From positions 62,001-126,000 of the forward strand of contig JBGCGE010000010.1 of assembly GCA_045110495.1 (NCBI GenBank): 64,000 nt of DNA, given 5' to 3'. The first letter of the stretch is position 1, and each line of letters starts with the position of its first letter. The translations under genes were made by a program, and so were the position numbers. The notes below the pieces were generated by a model, which saw only the letters and a list, made by a program, of their open reading frames with translations, was not told the origin of the DNA and did no database searches. Origin of the DNA: CAJXQU01 sp045110495 (GTDB taxonomy: Bacteria > Pseudomonadota > Gammaproteobacteria > CAJXQU01). Below are positions 1-8,993 of the stretch, piece by piece.

Positions 1-3000
1 ATGTTTAAAGTAACAGATTCACCCGGCCAAGGTCGCCAGTTGGGTAGCCAGCGACCATCCGGGTTTTGATGATGTACAACGGCAATTCCTTCGGTTTCCA
101 TATGCCAGATCGGGCTGATATCGGCATACCAGAATTCTGTCCAGTTAGTGGTTTCAGCTGCACTGAGCTTGATCTGCTCGCTCGCTTTAAGACTGGATTC
201 CCATTGAATAGTGGATTGGTTAGCCGACATATTAATCAGTACATAATTGTCCTTAATATTTATGCCATCACTTAAAATTGACTCTCCCTCTACCATGGGT
301 ACTTTGAGCACAATAGCGGTGCCCGTTGGCGATGTCCGGACAACTCGGGTTTCGATCCGCCAGTCAAGTCCAAGTCTTAAAGTGCGATGTATTTGTACAA
401 AGGGAGGTAAGGTTGCCGCTTCAAGTATTGTTGATTTTTGTTCGCCCCGTTTTTTTACTCGATTTAGTTTGAGTTGATTGTCTGGACGCCCGTTTTCATG
501 CAGCCCTACAATGTCCCAACCATCGGCACTGAACGTCACGCGGGCAGGTTTTAAAGGTAAAGCCAGATCCACACTGTTTTGAGCAGGGAGTTGTCCAAAC
601 AAGATCAATTGATGAACGCCTTTTTTGAGAGAAATCCACAGTTGGCCTTTTTTATCTTTGTGTAAACCACTTGCTGGTTCGCCATTAACCGCAATTTGAG
701 TGGGCACCCACTTACCTGACATTCCAGGTATAGGAATGATCACATCATCAATAGTATGAATTTCCATTCTTAATTGCAGGCTGTCAGGTTTGACTTCTAT
801 TTTCATCCGCGGTGCGTTTGCACAAACAGGCAAACATTCTGCGGGTGCGAGTAGTCTTGTTTTTAATTCCTGTAATAATTCTGGCGTAGGAATTTCGGCA
901 TAGCTGTCTTGTGGTTGAATCGTGAACAGGATCGGTAATAACAAAATAGCGGCGATTTTGTCAGCTTTTAAACTGGGTAAGTTTTCTTTGAGCTTTTTAG
1001 GATCGATGATTAAGAATGCCAGACCAGCGAGCAACAAGACCCGAAAGATGTTCAGTAATAAGTTAACTCGTGGAGAGAGTAATGTGAACTCGATCTGCTG
1101 GTTTTTTTCAACCGGGCCATTCCAGCTAAGCGGTGTAGCATTCCATTGCCAGAAGGGTAAACCAGGGCCAGTTTGGATATTTGTCTTGGCATCATATTGG
1201 ACAGGAAATTTTGATCTGTTTTGTGATACATATTCATTAGAACTACCTGACATTTGTTTTCTTGGTGCAGATTTTCTTTCTTGCCTGATCATACTTTCTT
1301 CCATTTCGATCATATCTGCTTCAACCACCATTGGTTCAGCTTGTGTAACTTGGCTTTGATTACGAATAGAAGCCGAATCGCGAACATTGACACTTTGCCA
1401 GGCTCTTTCAACTTGTGGGTAAAGTCCAATCCGGATTTCATTTATCATGAAAGGAATAGAAATCAGGATCAAAACCAATATGGAAAGGTTGCGATAACTA
1501 CTGACCAGCGCTTTAAACTTACCTTCAGGTATAACCCGAACTAATGCGATGGCCGCAATAATATGTAGCCAGATATATTTTGGTGACCCAGGCTCATGCC
1601 AGAGCAAAGCTAAGCTGATTAAAGCTAGAATTCCAATACGCCAATTGTACAAATTACTAATCGCAATTGCAGTGATCAAAACCAGAAATAGATCCAGTAA
1701 TGTCCAGCGTTGCAGCCAGGTATCAGGAACTTGATCAACACCACTGGCCGAAAATAATTTCCATCCTGGTGGAAGATGTAACGTTGCGCGGACTTGCTGA
1801 AAATCGTGATCCCAACCAACCGCATTTATCTGGCTGACGTCTCCCTCGTAGCGACTATCTGCGGCAAGATTTACTGTACCGCGTCGAACCTCAACGCCTT
1901 TTTTGTCAATAAATTTAGTGATGAACTGCGGTTCTCCATCAAGAATTACACGGCCCAAATCCAAATTTTGTGTGGCTTCAAGACGCCAACCTTTGGTCAT
2001 GCGACCGTTGATTGTGTCGCTTATAGTAAAACCTTCACCGGTTTGATCAAGCCATAAGTTTCGGTTTAATGTCAGCGTATCTGGTTCGGGTTCCGGATCG
2101 CCTCGTCGAATGACGTTGAATGAAAGTGCATCATTTGTATTCATGCGAAATGCAGGGAGTTGACGCCATTGTTCTGGCATTTGTGTTTGTTGAGGATCAA
2201 TGCTTGTTCCTCCACTCACTTCGACTAAGCGGAGTTGGTTTTGCGCAGAAAAAGACCAAATCTCTTGCGTTGGCCAAGGTGTTTTTTGTTCTGGTAAAGA
2301 GAGTTCGGTAATTTGATTAGGCAGACGCATGGTGAGATCAATCGTCCAACGACCTGGGCGGAGTTGCACACGTAAGCTTCCGTCAGGCTCCAGGCGAGCA
2401 GGTAGGCTACTGACCAGCTGTAATGGGATGGCTCCTGTAAGTAAAGGCTTACCTATTACCATTTCACGCTGTTTACCCGACACCTGAATATCTATTCGGG
2501 TAGTAATTTGCATTGGGATTTCATCTACAATTTGACGATAAACATCTAGATGAATTTTCTCCCCAACACCATTAGCGAGTTTTTTTTGTTTGATCCAGAG
2601 CTGGCCATTCTGGAAATCTGGAAAATCGATAGTTTTATGATTAACAGAAAGCGATACAAGTCCGGTATCTTGTGGAATGGTCAGCGCTTTTGGCATATTT
2701 TGCCATTCAAATTTCCCGGCTATTTCATGCTCGCCCGCGGTTAACAAAGCGGCAGGCTTTCCGTTGCGGTTCGTAATACTGATGATAGAACCATTATCAG
2801 TGACATCAACAGGCCAATGTTTTTGATCACCCGGCAAGGTCACCCAACTCTTTTTATAAACATGCCATGTAATCGAGAATTCACCAGATCGTGACTGTAG
2901 AGACAGATCAAGTCTTGTCGGCCATGCGCAACGATGCTGATTTGGGTTGTTGTAGATGAACGGACAGGTTTTTTGTTTTTGATCCTGGAGCACCCAGTCG

Positions 3001-3107
3001 ATCCAGGGTCCTAATGGATCAGGAATCTCACTTTTTGAAATGGGGGCTGCATTAACTGGAAGGGTGAAATTGAGTAGAACGAAAAGCAGGAAAAATAGGC
3101 GAGTCAT
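1..3107 (-). CDS. Giant secreted/membrane protein with repeated beta-type modules, 3' end outside window
   Basis: The frame stays open for about 1035 codons from the ATG at 3107 to the left edge, so the C-terminus is missing. A GAGGAAG ribosome site sits at the right distance upstream. The first ~22 residues (MTRLFFLLFVLLNFTLPVNA) are a signal peptide. Residues ~25-460 look extracytoplasmic. About four hydrophobic helices lie at ~465-555, a Met/Glu-rich linker follows, then two more helices at ~683-733. A second extracytoplasmic part starts near 735. A module of the form G-x-L-x-V/I-x-L-x-x-G, 8-12 residues, then LP, recurs near 114-155, 240-275 and 817-850. I do not recognise the family. It is likely an inner-membrane protein with large periplasmic domains. 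No informative neighbour is visible on its downstream side. Confidence 0.8.
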   Translation of the reverse strand, partial: MTRLFFLLFVLLNFTLPVNAAPISKSEIPDPLGPWIDWVLQDQKQKTCPFIYNNPNQHRCAWPTRLDLSLQSRSGEFSITWHVYKKSWVTLPGDQKHWPVDVTDNGSIISITNRNGKPAALLTAGEHEIAGKFEWQNMPKALTIPQDTGLVSLSVNHKTIDFPDFQNGQLWIKQKKLANGVGEKIHLDVYRQIVDEIPMQITTRIDIQVSGKQREMVIGKPLLTGAIPLQLVSSLPARLEPDGSLRVQLRPGRWTIDLTMRLPNQITELSLPEQKTPWPTQEIWSFSAQNQLRLVEVSGGTSIDPQQTQMPEQWRQLPAFRMNTNDALSFNVIRRGDPEPEPDTLTLNRNLWLDQTGEGFTISDTINGRMTKGWRLEATQNLDLGRVILDGEPQFITKFIDKKGVEVRRGTVNLAADSRYEGDVSQINAVGWDHDFQQVRATLHLPPGWKLFSASGVDQVPDTWLQRWTLLDLFLVLITAIAISNLYNWRIGILALISLALLWHEPGSPKYIWLHIIAAIALVRVIPEGKFKALVSSYRNLSILVLILISIPFMINEIRIGLYPQVERAWQSVNVRDSASIRNQSQVTQAEPMVVEADMIEMEESMIRQERKSAPRKQMSGSSNEYVSQNRSKFPVQYDAKTNIQTGPGLPFWQWNATPLSWNGPVEKNQQIEFTLLSPRVNLLLNIFRVLLLAGLAFLIIDPKKLKENLPSLKADKIAAILLLPILFTIQPQDSYAEIPTPELLQELKTRLLAPAECLPVCANAPRMKIEVKPDSLQLRMEIHTIDDVIIPIPGMSGKWVPTQIAVNGEPASGLHKDKKGQLWISLKKGVHQLILFGQLPAQNSVDLALPLKPARVTFSADGWDIVGLHENGRPDNQLKLNRVKKRGEQKSTILEAATLPPFVQIHRTLRLGLDWRIETRVVRTSPTGTAIVLKVPMVEGESILSDGINIKDNYVLINMSANQSTIQWESSLKASEQIKLSAAETTNWTEFWYADISPIWHMETEGIAVVHHQNPDGRWLPNWRPWPGESVTLN

Positions 3108-3422
3108 CTGACTTCCTCAAGTAGGCATTTTCTATTTATGGCTAAAACTTAGTAGCAGTATAAAACTAATTATTGTTATTTTCAGGGTTAGCAAGATTTG
3201 TTCCGATCAAATGTGACACATGTAGTAAACTTTTTTTAGTGATAGAAGCAGTAACCAGACAAAATAAGTTTTGGATCTTGTTGGCCAACTAAATAATTTT
3301 TATAAAAAAAAGAATACATCGGCCGTCCAAAACGATTGATGTTTCTGATCACTACTATTGAGAATTAGATTTTAAAGAGAGGTTCTAAAAGACTTCCAAT
3401 GATCAAATTATTACAAGCTAAT
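3108..3422. other. Intergenic region, 315 bp, AT-rich
   Basis: No credible gene. It separates two minus-strand genes and holds a probable promoter for the giant left-edge gene. The 3' side next to the squalene synthase gene shows no clear terminator hairpin. A short TGTGACACATG stretch near 3212 resembles half a CRP site but lacks the second arm. Confidence 0.5.
3157..3185 (-). promoter_or_regulatory. Candidate sigma70 promoter of the giant envelope gene
   Basis: Read on the minus strand, CTGAAA (3180-3185) and TATACT (3157-3162) are separated by exactly 17 bp and lie about 50 bp before the ATG at 3107. The -35 matches four of six consensus bases and the -10 matches five of six. This is sequence inference only. 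Confidence 0.35.
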
Positions 3423-4469
3423 TTAGCCATGAACACGGTTTGTTGGTAAGCCTCTAGAAGCTGAATAAAATAGTAATTTTAATAACTGATCATTGCTTAC
3501 AAAAAGATTCGTTAACGCAATTGTTCTTTTAACTTCTTTGCGGCTGATTTTGACTTGAGCGCTGTGTATGAAGGCTCTGTTTTTGTTTATTTTATTTAAC
3601 GTTAAAATTGCCATTCCTATAGCCCACAAACAAAATTTTCTTATCCCTTTCTCATGCCTTGGAATAAGCAATGTGTATTGCAATGCATTTTCTAGATGGT
3701 TGCGAGCTAGCCCAAGTAGTTCACCGAGGCCTTGCTGGAATGCCGGACTATTGTTACCACTGCCACTACTGCTAAGGTCAGAAAGATCAAACCCATATTT
3801 CGAAAATGTTTCCTGTGGTAACCAACATGCCCCTCGTTTTTGGTCATCCCATATATCTTTTAGTATATTAGTCATTTGTAAGCCTTGACCAAATGAGACC
3901 GACAATTTCATTAAAATGTCGTGGTTGGTATTAATCTCATCACTGTAATCACAGAATAGCTTTGCCAACATTTCTCCGACTACACCTGCAACGTAGTAAC
4001 AATAATCATCCAGTGCTTCGAGATTTAGAAGACCGTTAAGTGTTTCTTTTTCTTGATAATCAGCCATACCTTTAGCCATGATTCTGACACAGGTTGTCAG
4101 GGCATTTTTTTGATTTAGATTGTAACTCTGCGTGATTCTAATAATACGATCGGTGTTTTTGATCAGATCTCGCTCACTGGCTAGCGTTTTGTCGGAAAGT
4201 AGAGGGGACAGTTTATTTGCAAAGACTTTGGCGGTTTCTTTACCATCAACAACATTGATGAACTGATCGGTAAAAAAGCGTTTTTGATTTGTTGAGAGAG
4301 TAACTTCGTCCTCTATTGTGTCTGCTATACGACAGAGTAAATAAGCATTGCCAACCACGGATCGAAGTTGTTCTGGTAATTGTGGAATAGTTAATGCAAA
4401 CGTTCTTGAAACACCCTGAAGAATTTCATCTTGATAAATAAAGTCTTGTGAACTGGGTAATTGAGACAT
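3423..4469 (-). CDS. Squalene/phytoene synthase family protein (probable squalene synthase)
   Basis: Predicted to join two farnesyl diphosphates head to head to make squalene (or the dehydro intermediate) at the membrane surface. The first Asp-rich motif is visible as RIADTIED (~residues 47-54) and the second as NILKDIWDD (~200-210). YCYYVAGVVGEM (~155-166) is the hallmark of the eukaryote-like squalene synthase type rather than of HpnC/HpnD. Length 348 fits a soluble enzyme; no C-terminal membrane anchor is apparent. A Ser/Gly run near 233-240 is a likely surface insertion. No hopanoid or carotenoid genes flank it, so the end product cannot be told from context. The ATG at 4469 has only a weak ribosome site. 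Confidence 0.8.
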   Translation of the reverse strand: MSQLPSSQDFIYQDEILQGVSRTFALTIPQLPEQLRSVVGNAYLLCRIADTIEDEVTLSTNQKRFFTDQFINVVDGKETAKVFANKLSPLLSDKTLASERDLIKNTDRIIRITQSYNLNQKNALTTCVRIMAKGMADYQEKETLNGLLNLEALDDYCYYVAGVVGEMLAKLFCDYSDEINTNHDILMKLSVSFGQGLQMTNILKDIWDDQKRGACWLPQETFSKYGFDLSDLSSSGSGNNSPAFQQGLGELLGLARNHLENALQYTLLIPRHEKGIRKFCLWAIGMAILTLNKINKNRAFIHSAQVKISRKEVKRTIALTNLFVSNDQLLKLLFYSASRGLPTNRVHG

Positions 4470-4510
4470 CTAAATTTATGTTAATAGGTTTAAACAAAAA
4501 ATTACTACAT

Positions 4511-4543
4511 AAAAAAAGGCCCTGTATCTATTACAGAGCCTTT
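4511..4543 (-). terminator. Rho-independent terminator of the OmpA lipoprotein gene
   Basis: On the minus strand a 12-bp near-perfect stem (4532-4543 with 4515-4526), a five-base loop and a run of seven T lie about 60 bp beyond the stop codon of the OmpA-family gene. Confidence 0.85.
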
Positions 4544-4601
4544 ACAGAATTCAAATCTTGCACTCACCATGATTAAAGGTGAGCGCAAGTATTAGATACT
4601 C

Positions 4602-5384
4602 TTATTCTACAACAACTAACTCAACTCGACGGTTGCTATAGCGACCATCTTCTGTTGTGTTATCAGCAACAGGGTTAGATTCACCCATGCCTGCTGAACT
4701 TAGTCGCGAACCACTTACGCCATTGTTAGTTAAGTATTCAACAACCGCTGCAGCACGACGTTCCGAAAGACTATGGTTGTAGCTTTCTGAACCGATGCTA
4801 TCAGTGTGACCGACAACTTCAACATTCACTAGTGAATTTGAATTCAAAGTAGATGCAGCGTTGTCTAGTATTGCCTGTGATTCGTAAGTAAGTTCATCAC
4901 TATCGAAAGCGAAGTTTACGCCTTCCAATGTCATCAGAACTTCACCAACTTTAGGACAACCGTTTGCTTCAACTTCAACACCTGCTGGAGTACCTGGGCA
5001 AAGGTCATCAGAATCTGGTACACCATCACCGTCGCTATCAAGAATTACAACCATTTCTTCCATTTCTACTGCTGGAGGACAGCCAGTTGAGTCAACTTCC
5101 GTACCTGCAGGAGTGCCTGGGCATTGATCAAGATCATCTGTTACGCCATCGCCATCTGAATCCGATGGTCCGCGACATAGTAGATAACCTATAGCAGCGC
5201 CTACAGCTGCGCCACCCGCTGCTGCTGGACCATTATCACTATCAGAAATTGCAACAAGACCACCACCCGCTGTGGCACCAATTAATGAGCAAACACCTGG
5301 GTGCATTTGTGTCCCTGTACTGGCACAACCTCCAAGCATAAGTCCTGCGATAAGCAGAAGTATTACCGAATTCAATTTTTTCAT
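4602..5384 (-). CDS. OmpA-family outer membrane lipoprotein with glycine zipper and TSP3-type repeats
   Basis: A lipoprotein signal ends in LMLGGCAS (Cys ~19), so the protein is lipidated and likely goes to the outer membrane. A glycine/alanine-rich zipper follows (~30-70). Then two calcium-binding thrombospondin type 3-like repeats appear, each DSDGDGV...D..CPGTPAG (~75-103 and ~115-143). A C-terminal OmpA peptidoglycan-binding domain (~150-260) contains GHTDSIGSESYN and the SNRRVEL end motif. It probably tethers the outer membrane to peptidoglycan. GGAAGGAAT precedes the ATG at a good distance. It is monocistronic: it has its own terminator and a divergent neighbour. Confidence 0.9.
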   Translation of the reverse strand: MKKLNSVILLLIAGLMLGGCASTGTQMHPGVCSLIGATAGGGLVAISDSDNGPAAAGGAAVGAAIGYLLCRGPSDSDGDGVTDDLDQCPGTPAGTEVDSTGCPPAVEMEEMVVILDSDGDGVPDSDDLCPGTPAGVEVEANGCPKVGEVLMTLEGVNFAFDSDELTYESQAILDNAASTLNSNSLVNVEVVGHTDSIGSESYNHSLSERRAAAVVEYLTNNGVSGSRLSSAGMGESNPVADNTTEDGRYSNRRVELVVVE

Positions 5385-5625
5385 AACATTCCTTCCCGAT
5401 GTTTTTAAAGATTAACAAAAGTCATTTAAAGCGTGATCTTTAGGATACACTCTTTTCCCGGGTTCTTTGGATAGTAAAATACTAACTAGCCCCCCTTAAA
5501 GTTGATTCTAACTTAGATTGTCTGTTTCAAGCAACATTACTGTACAATAAGTTCATATTATTAGTCTGAATATTAAAAATTGGGATCACTATTAGTGGAA
5601 ACATCTACTTTGGAGGGTAGTTTTG

Positions 5626-6396
5626 ATGGGAATGTTTAAACAGAAGTTGTTAAAAAACAACAGTAATAATTTAAGTGTTGTTTTTTTGTTTATTTTAACG
5701 CTATCTTTTAGTCATATGGCTCGATCAGATTGGCTGGATGTTGGTAAAGAATGGTTAGAAGAAACAACATCTTCAAAAAGTACTACAGGCGCATTAAGTA
5801 CTTTTGATATGGCAGCAGGTCTAAAAGAAGCGTTGACAATAGGATCCGGATCAGTAGTAAATCAGTTAGGAAAGTCTGGTGGTTTCAATAATGATCCTTC
5901 GATCCATATTCCGTTACCGGGTAGTCTGGATAAAGTTAAATCTGTTTTAGGCAAGGTCGGTATGGGCGGTATGCTTGAAGATCTTGAAACCAAAATGAAC
6001 ATGGCGGCTGAAGTGGCGACACCTAAGGCGAAGCGTTTATTTACCGACGCTATTAAAGCAATGACATTAGATGACGTTAAAAAAATCTTTAATGGCCCTG
6101 ATGATTCGGCAACACGTTATTTTCAATCTAAAATGTCTGCCCCTCTAGCCAAAGAAATGAACCCTATTGTTCAAAAGAGTCTGTCAGATGTCGGTGCAGT
6201 TAAGTCTTATGACGCAACAATGGAACAATATGAAGCATTACCCCTTGTACCGGATGCTAAAGCGAATATGACAGAATATGTGGTGGAAAAAGCAATGGAT
6301 GGGATTTTCCATTACCTGGCTCTGGAAGAAGCCGCGATAAGAGAGAATCCCGCAAAGCGTACAACGGATCTATTGAAAAAAGTTTTTGGTAAGTGA
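5626..6396 (+). CDS. DUF4197 family periplasmic protein
   Basis: A signal peptide (residues ~1-35, ending near MARSDW) precedes a ~215-residue helical domain with the features of DUF4197: the early phrase AAGLKEALTIGS, a PLPGSLDKV segment, repeated small helices, and Y-F-Q-S-K in the middle. The biochemical role of the family is unknown. I chose the ATG at 5626 because GGAGGG (5612-5617) is eight bases upstream; a TTG one codon earlier is also open. It lies 80 bp before mscL on the same strand without an obvious terminator between, so cotranscription is possible. Confidence 0.85.
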   Translation: MGMFKQKLLKNNSNNLSVVFLFILTLSFSHMARSDWLDVGKEWLEETTSSKSTTGALSTFDMAAGLKEALTIGSGSVVNQLGKSGGFNNDPSIHIPLPGSLDKVKSVLGKVGMGGMLEDLETKMNMAAEVATPKAKRLFTDAIKAMTLDDVKKIFNGPDDSATRYFQSKMSAPLAKEMNPIVQKSLSDVGAVKSYDATMEQYEALPLVPDAKANMTEYVVEKAMDGIFHYLALEEAAIRENPAKRTTDLLKKVFGK

Positions 6397-6476
6397 GTTG
6401 GTAGGTAGTAGGATGAGCTAGCCTGTTTAGGGCTATCAAAATATATTCTAATAAAATAAGTTGAGAGGGTAGGATT

Positions 6477-6890
6477 ATGAGTATGGTTTCAGAATTTAAA
6501 GAATTTGCCATGAAAGGTAATGTCATGGATATGGCGGTAGGCATCATAATTGGTGGTGCATTTGGAAAGATCATTTCCTCATTGGTTAGCGATATCATTA
6601 TGCCAGTTGTTGGCAAGCTAATGGGGGGCGTAGATTTCAGTGGTTTGTTTATGAATTTGGGTGAGGGAACTTATGCGACTCTCGAAGCCGCAAAAGAGGC
6701 AGGGGCCGCGACTCTAAATTATGGCAGCTTTATACAAACTGCGATTGATTTCTTGATCATTGCTTTCGCTATTTTCATGATGATCAAAATGATGAATAAC
6801 GCGAAAAAAGAAGAAGTTGAAGAAGCGCCAGCAGAACCATCTGCGGAAGAAGCGTTATTGACGGAAATTCGTGATTTATTGAAAAAGTAA
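6477..6890 (+). CDS. mscL: Large-conductance mechanosensitive channel
   Basis: Homopentameric inner-membrane channel that opens at high membrane tension and releases osmolytes on hypo-osmotic shock. The 137-residue length is normal. The N-terminal amphipathic helix EFKEFAMKGNVMDMAVG leads into pore helix TM1 with the Gly/Ala-rich face (VGIIIGGAFGKIISSLV). The periplasmic loop spans ~47-75, TM2 is IDFLIIAFAIFMMIK, and the C-terminal acidic helix bundle ends in EEALLTEIRDLLKK. GAGAGGG precedes the ATG by seven bases. A bidirectional terminator follows directly. Confidence 0.97.
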   Translation: MSMVSEFKEFAMKGNVMDMAVGIIIGGAFGKIISSLVSDIIMPVVGKLMGGVDFSGLFMNLGEGTYATLEAAKEAGAATLNYGSFIQTAIDFLIIAFAIFMMIKMMNNAKKEEVEEAPAEPSAEEALLTEIRDLLKK

Positions 6891-6910
6891 AAAAACAAAC
6901 ATTACTATCG

Positions 6911-6944
6911 AAAAATAGCCGATTAATTGATCGGCTATTTTTTT
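6911..6944. terminator. Bidirectional terminator between mscL and the HhH membrane protein gene
   Basis: A perfect 13-bp stem (6911-6923 with 6930-6942) and a six-base loop have A-tract and T-tract flanks, so it can work for the converging genes on both sides. Confidence 0.9.
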
Positions 6945-6957
6945 GCCAAGTCAATAA

Positions 6958-7620
6958 TTAAGTCGTAGGGTTATTGATCAAATCATTCGCTTGGGAGATC
7001 CAGTTTTCGCGCTCGATTCTACCTTTAAAACGCAAATGCTCATTGACCCAATTAATGTTATCTTCAGTAAAATTAGCAATTTGCCGAAACTGATATATTC
7101 CAAGTTCATTTAGAGTAGCCTCAATTTTTGGGCCTATACCTTTAATCCGTTTCAAATCATCGCTGTCGTCAGAGCCTTCTACCATTTCCGGTCTCGAATT
7201 TAGAGGCTGAGCTTCTACATCGATGGAAACGGTTTCGACAACATGATGATCTGCATTTGATGATTGTACTTTCTCGATCTGACTGAGTTCATCTCTCAGA
7301 CTTTGAAGTGGATGACTTTGAGCTGTCTCAATAGTATCTGATGGTGATGAAACTTGTCGTGAACGAAATGGTAGTGAGCTGTCAGCTTCAATCTGAGGAT
7401 TGATTTCCTGAGTAACTTTTCCTGCTTGATTTAACCCGTCCAATTCAGCTTGAAGTCGGTTATTCTCACTTTGAAGGGTGTGATGCCGGGAACGCCATTG
7501 GTTTTCAGATGTCAGCATTCGCGATTCAAATCCAGAACCTCTGATTATCCAACCAATAAAAAACCCAATCAGTGCTGCGAGGATCAGATATAACAAAATT
7601 TGTGCTAGCAGATAGTCCAT
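6958..7620 (-). CDS. Membrane-anchored protein with C-terminal helix-hairpin-helix domain
   Basis: One N-terminal transmembrane helix (~4-27) is followed by a probable coiled coil (~30-68, NQWRSR...NNRLQAEL), a low-complexity linker, and a C-terminal domain (~152-215) starting DDLKRIKGIGPKIEATLNELG. That last part is the H3TH-type helix-hairpin-helix seen at the C-termini of some NuoE and ribosomal L21 proteins and in small envelope proteins; in those contexts its ligand is unclear. The gene lies 13 bp after the BON/OmpA protein and has GAGGAG before the ATG, so the two form an operon and may act together at the inner membrane. Confidence 0.75.
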   Translation of the reverse strand: MDYLLAQILLYLILAALIGFFIGWIIRGSGFESRMLTSENQWRSRHHTLQSENNRLQAELDGLNQAGKVTQEINPQIEADSSLPFRSRQVSSPSDTIETAQSHPLQSLRDELSQIEKVQSSNADHHVVETVSIDVEAQPLNSRPEMVEGSDDSDDLKRIKGIGPKIEATLNELGIYQFRQIANFTEDNINWVNEHLRFKGRIERENWISQANDLINNPTT

Positions 7621-7633
7621 AGTTTATTTCTCC

Positions 7634-8428
7634 TCAAGGAGTCGTTAGATCTATTTCAATGCGACGATTTCGTCGACGTCCTTCCTCAGTATTATTATCA
7701 TCAATGGGTGAAGAGTCACCATATCCCACGGCTCTTAGTCGGTGTTGTGGAATACCAGCCTTCTGGAAAAAAAGCTTCACGGCTTCTGCACGATCAAGAC
7801 TTAGTGCAGAATTCTTCTCAGCTTCGCCGATATTGTCGGTGTGTCCCGACACTTTTACGCGCGTTTCGGAGCACTCAAGTATTGTTGTTACCAAATCATT
7901 CAGCAGTGTAAAACTTTCTGGTGAAATGCGACTACTACCGGTGGGAAATTCCACAGAATTTTCTTTTAGAAGCTTTCCAATATTACTTTGACATTGTTGT
8001 TTGGTATTCTTTTCCTGGCCTTGTATTTCGTGAGCAAGATCTGGATTTTCAGATGGTAAAAGAGGTTGGCTCGTATTTATTGCTAGTGCGTTTTCTTTCG
8101 TCGTAGGAGAAGGAGTATCTATGGAAGGCCTTTCAGTTTCCGTAGCAGTTCTAGGGTTAACCATACACTGACATTCAATTTTTCTGACACCCCAAACGGA
8201 ACTTACGGCTTTCTTTGCGATGGCAATTGACTCAATATTTGGTGGAATACCTTCGATAAGGACATCGCGACCATCGATGACAACATTCGCCCAGGATATG
8301 TTTTGTAATGCAAAATTTGATCGGCCTTCTAGATCAGATTCTATTTTACCTACTTGAAAATGGATCGCCGCCGCATAGACAACTGATAACAGCGCTAAAC
8401 CCACTATCCAGATAACTATTCGCCCCAT
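7634..8428 (-). CDS. Inner-membrane-anchored OmpA-domain protein with BON-like region
   Basis: An uncleaved N-terminal helix (~4-22) probably anchors it in the inner membrane. Residues ~30-80 (SNFALQNISWANVVIDGRDV, then PPNIESIAIAKKAV) resemble one BON repeat. A variable Thr/Ser/Pro linker leads to an OmpA peptidoglycan-binding domain (~165-262) with VEFPTGSSRI, VSGHTDNIGEAEKN and RRRNRRIEI. The order anchor-BON-OmpA recalls mycobacterial OmpATb/ArfA in architecture only. GAGGAA precedes the ATG. It is first gene of a two-gene unit with the helix-hairpin-helix protein. Confidence 0.8.
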   Translation of the reverse strand: MGRIVIWIVGLALLSVVYAAAIHFQVGKIESDLEGRSNFALQNISWANVVIDGRDVLIEGIPPNIESIAIAKKAVSSVWGVRKIECQCMVNPRTATETERPSIDTPSPTTKENALAINTSQPLLPSENPDLAHEIQGQEKNTKQQCQSNIGKLLKENSVEFPTGSSRISPESFTLLNDLVTTILECSETRVKVSGHTDNIGEAEKNSALSLDRAEAVKLFFQKAGIPQHRLRAVGYGDSSPIDDNNTEEGRRRNRRIEIDLTTP

Positions 8429-8576
8429 ATTTTCCTCTTATTATTTTTATTTTTGTCCAACTTTTAAAGCAATGTTTATAGCAAGCTTTTAATTTTACGG
8501 AATGCGATAACTTTCAAAGCAGACAAAGTAGCCTTAATATACCACCTCGAACCTCATCTTGAAAAAGGAAAATAAA

Positions 8577-8993
8577 ATGTTCATCTTTAGATCTATTCCG
8601 CTTTTTGTGTTTTTATGGGCTGCTTATTACGTGCTCACCATGGTTAGTGGTGTCGCTGCTGTCGAGACAATACTTTTCAGTAAAATTCTGCCATCGGGTG
8701 TTGAATGGAATATTACAAATGGGGATGCTTTTATTTTTGCTGGAATTATTTTTCTTTATATTGAAATTTTTAAGGCAACACGTACAACATCTGGATCTAT
8801 TCTTGATCATACCTTGTCGATGATTGTCTTTGTGGGAATGCTTCTGCATTTTATCCTTGGTGAACAAACGGGCAATTCGGTATTTGCTGCGATGACCTTG
8901 ATGGCATTGGTTGATGTGGTTGCAGGTTTTACAGTGACAATTATTTCTGCGCGACGCGATTTTGGTTTTGGAGGAAACAATCCTGATGTCTGA
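8577..8993 (+). CDS. Small four-helix membrane protein, unknown function
   Basis: 138 residues with about four hydrophobic segments (~5-25, ~45-62, ~75-95, ~102-125) and a short charged tail (SARRDFGFGGNN). I do not recognise the family. ATG 8577 is chosen over an upstream in-frame TTG because AAAGGA ends seven bases before it. Its stop codon overlaps the start of the yjgR-like gene by eight bases, so the two are translationally coupled and may work together. Confidence 0.75.
   Translation: MFIFRSIPLFVFLWAAYYVLTMVSGVAAVETILFSKILPSGVEWNITNGDAFIFAGIIFLYIEIFKATRTTSGSILDHTLSMIVFVGMLLHFILGEQTGNSVFAAMTLMALVDVVAGFTVTIISARRDFGFGGNNPDV

Noticed and set aside
922..1359. Plus-strand frames opposite the giant left-edge gene
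   Set aside because: The minus strand carries one continuous frame of over 1000 codons with a signal peptide and ribosome site; the opposite frames are its shadows.
3200..3230. CRP-like site TGTGACACATG
   Set aside because: Only one half-site matches TGTGA-N6-TCACA, and its place relative to the promoter is not informative.
4964..5194. 76-codon plus-strand frame within the OmpA lipoprotein gene
   Set aside because: Low-complexity translation caused by the TSP3 repeats on the true coding strand.
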